NCBI GenBank assembly: GCA_900660155.1
Contig: CABFPE010000489.1
Location: 506,344-551,961, forward strand
Direction: 5' to 3'
Length of the DNA: 45,618 nt
From: Hofstenia miamia
Lineage: Eukaryota; Xenacoelomorpha; Acoela; Hofsteniidae
Shown: positions 42,091 to 45,618 of the stretch, piece after piece
Layout of the letters: each line of letters opens with the position of its first letter
How positions within the stretch are numbered: position 1 is the stretch's first letter
Made by a program: the position numbers and the translations under genes
Notes under the pieces: generated by a model
The model's database searches: none
What the model was told of the DNA's origin: nothing
What the model saw: only the letters and a program-made list of their open reading frames with translations

Positions 42091-43394
42091 GACGGGTTTT
42101 TCTGGCACAGTGATGATATAACAACATGCACAAGTTTCTTAATTCTGATTAAAATATCTGTGTAGTAATGAAAACGCCACAAAATGCCTTTAGTTACATT
42201 TTCAACTTGCATAATTTAAATTTCATACTTATTTTTCCATAGGAAGAAATTAGGTTCATTTAATAATCTGAGAAATATTATCTTCAATTTCGCGTGTATG
42301 AAATTTGCTATGTTAATACATTAGTGAGACAATGAAATAATAAATTCTAACGTTTCTTTATTATCTAGAAAAGCATCTATGATAAATTCCTGTCAGGAAG
42401 GTTTTGTCTGACATTTCACTATTGCATATTATGTTGCTGATCTCTTAAAGAACTTGCAAGGATTTTGAAAAATTTTATTCTGCTATCACTAAGAAAAATA
42501 TAAGCTAAATGTTGCCAGTAATCATAGTCATAAATATCAAATTTAGTTCTGCCTTAGATATCTTCATGTAATGTAAGCTGTGATCATTGTTTAATATCTC
42601 TAGGTTTGACATTACAATATCAGGTGTTTGACAGAAGATAGGAATGGTGTGAAATAAAGTTAATGTTTTGCCTTCAATATTTAAAAAACTGAATTCGGGA
42701 GTGAAAGTGTAATGTATTTTTTGGATCATCAAACTCTGCTGTACACACACAATAGCCAATAATATATTAATTTGGTAGGCAGGACAATACCGATTTTCGA
42801 GTTGGGACTTTATTATATGTTTTGTCAAGATTTTCATTCACTAATGCTTAGAGAACGTTTTAGTGAACCTTAAGTCATTGCAAATTATTAGCAATGTTTC
42901 CTCTTCTACAGTATTCAATAGATTAATAGACTTCCAATTATTGCAATAGTTGTAATATCAATCAAATATTGCTTACCCTGCAGATAGAATAGAGCAAATA
43001 CATAATATATATGCCTATGCACTATGATTGTTATAGGCATACATTTCATGAGGAATGGAACCATCTGTGCACTGTTGAGGGGGAACGTTCTCCCTCTCTG
43101 GGTGCGCCTCTGGTTACGTCCGTATGTGCACAAGAGCTTCCTCCACTCTATTGTTTAACATCCTCTGTAAGTCTGTTACTCCGTTTTAAGACATTGGCGT
43201 TACGCAGGTACCGCCGCATGGAGGCTGCCTTAATTGGACGCTTTGGCCGTACTGCCCTTTGAGTTGCCCAGGTCACACTGACTTTTCGGGAACCTGTATA
43301 TATATTAGTGACTTCTGTAATGCCAGTTTGATGGTCCAGTTGATTTGAAATCCATATGTACATTTATTTATTTGAATGACAATACTCTGTTTAG
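42091..43394. other. No firm gene; GC-rich block at 43050-43300
   Basis: 43050-43300 is much richer in GC than its flanks and includes GGGTGCGCCTCTGG (about 43101-43114), the rough inverse of the GGGGCGCACTCAGG motif at 41065, and GCGTTACGCAGGTACC. Probably a piece of a mobile element. The frames over it on both strands have no recognisable domain. The 110-codon frame at 42837-42505 is also unrecognised. Confidence 0.4.
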
Positions 43395-43466
43395 ATAACT
43401 GAAGCCGAAGTTCAAGCAGGACCATTGCAGCAGAAAATGTCATATCCCACTGACGCACAGCAACAT
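43395..43466 (+). CDS. Possible 5' coding exon (24 codons)
   Basis: CTGTTTAG acceptor, then ITEAEVQAGPLQQKMSYPTD and AQQH, closed by CAT|GTAAGT, an excellent donor; both ends phase 0. The ATG at 43437 may be the true start, giving MSYPTDAQQH before the donor, which recalls the short polar first exon of the PLAC8 gene. No matching next exon could be found before the window ends. Composition and splice sites argue for a real exon; function unknown. Confidence 0.4.
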
Positions 43467-44903
43467 GTAAGTACCAATTTTTAAAGTGGTTGGAACAGTC
43501 GCAGAATAACAAACATAGAAAGTATAAAGCAAATATATATTCAAAGAGCAAAGTGGTCCAGGAGAAAAATACCTTCAATACATCACTGACATAAAAACGC
43601 CTTCACGGATTAGTAAAGAAATTATCTTTTAACTTAGAATATAAATTATAAATAATAATTTGTCCGCTAAAAATATTGTATTCTAGTTTATATTTTAGAA
43701 AAAATATTTTTCGATTTTTTTTGAAAACGATATTTTGGGCAATCGCATTGAATTTTTTTATTACCTGAGACACGAATTGCGTATGAATACTATCATTTAA
43801 AGAAAGTTCGCGTAGGCATTCCAATCAAGACAATGTATATTTTACAAACGATGATCCTTGTTTTGACAATTTGTGTGAAATCCTTAATTTAGAAATGCTA
43901 AGTTGGTGTTCAGTTTCCGAATTTACAACAAACAAATTTTTTATAAGTTCATTTGCTAACAGTTTACAAAATGTATAAAAATGGAACTATGTTAATTTTT
44001 AAGAATAAGCAAAGGTTTCGTTTAATGCCAAATACATCACATAGATCAGATTTTGTATATGTAGCTGTTACATTATTATGTGTTGGATATTCATGAATAA
44101 ATGTCAGTGAAAATTATTTTTAATTTGTAAGTGATCCCACAAATACTAAATTTCGATAAAAGTGGATTTCAATAACACTCTTGTTTCTAAAAATTTTAAG
44201 AACAAATCATTGAAAAGTGTGGCAGTCATTTTCCCTCAAAAGATCCACTGGTGGTATCAGCGTTTACGTGATAAGTACATCATTGTGACACATACTATAC
44301 TGATTCATAGTAACAATTTATAATTGATTTCTCGTACAACATCTTTATAATGTTTAGTTTTGTTTTTATTTCATTTGAATTAAGCAGTTAAAAAAATTGG
44401 GTTATATATGTTATGCCATTTTTCAATCAAATAGAAACCATTTTCAAAACTTGTTCATATTTCAAAAATTTTATACAATTCAAAAATTATTGTCTGAAGC
44501 TTAGTAAGAAAACCAAAATTTTTCTATGTTTGAGCATTGTAATTTAAGCTTCAGGGTGCATTTTATTTTGTTGGAGGAAATTGACCATTCGCCGGGTTTA
44601 TAAAGCAATTGTGATTTTATTGAATAAGCTAGTAAATTTTTCTATAATTTCATGAACAACTTTGTTTTTATTGTTTTCCTTATAGCTCAAAAAAAAACAA
44701 CTCAGGGCACCACTCTGGCTAATATTCTAAGGTATTCGCCAATAGTGTACATTGTATTTTCTTAACCTAAATATTTATCTAATGACAATGAAATTTTTTT
44801 CTGATTATCTTTAAACTATATTATAAGAAATACTATAAGATATTTAGACTATTTTTGAACAAACGTGGCTGAATTAGCATGACGAACGAGTATATGTGAA
44901 CTG
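43467..44903. other. No recognisable gene
   Basis: AT-rich, possibly intron of the candidate gene above. TTTCCTTATAG at 44676-44686 is acceptor-like, but the frame after it stops quickly in the phase needed. Confidence 0.4.
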
Positions 44904-45143
44904 AGACGCGCTGATAACTTTCCTTCCGACATCATAAAGAGCACTGGCTACTAAAAAACAACTGTTTATCGAGTCGTTGCCAAGTTTGATGCACAGGGTC
45001 TAGCTGAACGAAGTCCCCACAAACCTCGAAAAGACCGCAAGCAAACCAAAACTTTTCTTGCTGGTCTGAAAAGGTCGATAGATATGAATCCAACTAAATC
45101 AATGACAAAACTGGCTCAAAGGCGTAATGTCAGCCACAGAAAT
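44904..45143 (+). pseudogene. Tc1/mariner transposase N-terminal (DNA-binding) part
   Basis: One frame with one stop (TAA after STGY): RADNFPSDIIKSTGY, KTTVYRVVAKFDAQGLAERS, PHKPRKDRKQTKTFLAGLKR, then NPTKSMTKLAQRRNVSH. This is the paired helix-turn-helix region that binds the terminal repeats. The transposase ends abruptly after NVSHRN and is replaced by LINE sequence, so the catalytic half is missing. Confidence 0.8.
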
Positions 45144-45618
45144 TTTGAAATTCTGGTGGTAAAGTATCGTCCAACATATACGCTCGACCACAAAGTAATC
45201 GGCAAGAGAGAAAGAAACTTCTCGTCAAATGCATGCATGAGATACTAGCAAAATGTCCTAAGGCTTTTGTTATAGTGGTAAGTGACGCCAATAAACCTAG
45301 TCTAAAGGAGCTTGATAATTTTCACATGATATATCTCGTTGACGAGCCTACCTTTTATCTGAATAAGTCTCGTTTGGACATTGCATATATTTTTGAGAAT
45401 GAGCAAGACAAATGCGCCATCGATGTGCTTCCACCAATTGGAAATGCCAATATTAGCTTTCATATGAGTCTATTGCTAACACCGAAGGTAAACTCTTGCA
45501 GCGAATTCAAAGAACGGTCAAGCTATCTCTTTAAGCACAGTAGCCAGGATATAGAATATATGAGATATATATTTGAATCAACAGATTGGAACTTATTTAA
45601 CGAGAATAGCAGTTCTGT
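45144..45618 (+). pseudogene. CR1/L2-like LINE endonuclease, runs off the window
   Basis: After ILVVKYRPTYT (cf. the YRPP.. block) and a frameshift near 45210, one open frame of about 130 codons reaches the window end: AFVIVVSDANKPSLKELDNF (VIVGDFN.P in active enzymes), IYLVDEPTFYLNKSRLDIAY, DVLPPIGNANISFHMSLLL (usual LPP.G.SDH), then SQDIEYMRYIFESTDWNLF, the start of the linker to RT. The catalytic D of GDFN and the D-H of SDH are changed, so this is an old copy. It is 5'-truncated inside the Tc1/mariner fragment. Confidence 0.8.

Noticed and set aside
41064..43112. A 2 kb hAT element from CAGGGGCGCAC at 41064 to the inverse CGCCTCTG at 43112
   Set aside because: Ends match only 13 of 16 and the flanking octamers (GTCATCGT, GTTACGTC) do not form a target duplication; the span also includes a candidate host exon.
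43603..43824. Minus-strand frame with CAG|GTAATA as a host exon
   Set aside because: The frame starts at a non-ATG codon and there is no acceptor before it.

Overview
This is AT-rich nuclear DNA from an animal. Evidence: spliced genes with GT-AG introns, AATAAA polyadenylation signals, many (TA)n microsatellites, and a dense load of decayed transposons typical of metazoa: a Penelope-like element with a GIY-YIG endonuclease, CR1/L2-type LINEs (one with a 2A-like leader), Ty3-type pol remnants, Tc1/mariner and hAT elements. The phylum cannot be fixed from the sequence alone; an AT-rich invertebrate such as a cnidarian or flatworm fits. There is no bacterial-style operon, CRISPR array, rRNA or tRNA gene that I can support. 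Several reported long open frames are only (TA)n repeats or runs of N.

Layout, left to right. 1-1.6 kb: a minus-strand Penelope-like element (RT then GIY-YIG). 1.6-4.8 kb: one arm (1592-3690) of a ~2.1 kb inverted duplication whose partner is at 14.4-16.5 kb, Tc1/mariner 3' ends, and a short third copy of the arm's end. 5.4-7.3 kb: Ty3-type pol wreck (protease, RT, RNase H). 7.87-8.25 kb: 5'-truncated LINE. 8.25-10 kb: unrecognised decayed coding tract. 13.0-13.9 kb: foldback element. 17-19.3 kb: minus-strand CR1-like LINE with a 2A-like motif. 19.5-19.6 kb: a probable host exon encoding a signal peptide. 21.6-22.9 kb: second Ty3-type pol wreck.

23.3-27.4 kb holds the best host gene: a three-exon, minus-strand PLAC8-family gene (209 aa after joining). 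A 545-bp tandem duplication has copied the 3' part of its second exon, with its splice donor, into intron 2. 27.9-28.6 kb is a non-autonomous hAT element with a perfect 8-bp target duplication and a suspicious assembly gap. 29.9-30.5 kb is a LINE 3' end; 33.6-34.3 kb a Tc1/mariner remnant with a hairpin.

35.7-38.2 kb is the most unusual part: a GC-richer gag-like/RT/RNase H element with no recognisable protease, integrase or tyrosine recombinase. Its RT has an LPMGL motif and its RNase H is short and ends in NPADAPSR, so it does not sit cleanly in Ty3, DIRS or Bel. It is frameshifted and catalytically dead here. The right end has two candidate host exons (41.76 and 43.40 kb) and a chimera in which a LINE endonuclease is fused onto a Tc1/mariner N-terminus and runs off the window. 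The PLAC8 gene and the signal-peptide exon are the only features likely to have a cellular role; the rest is mobile-element history.
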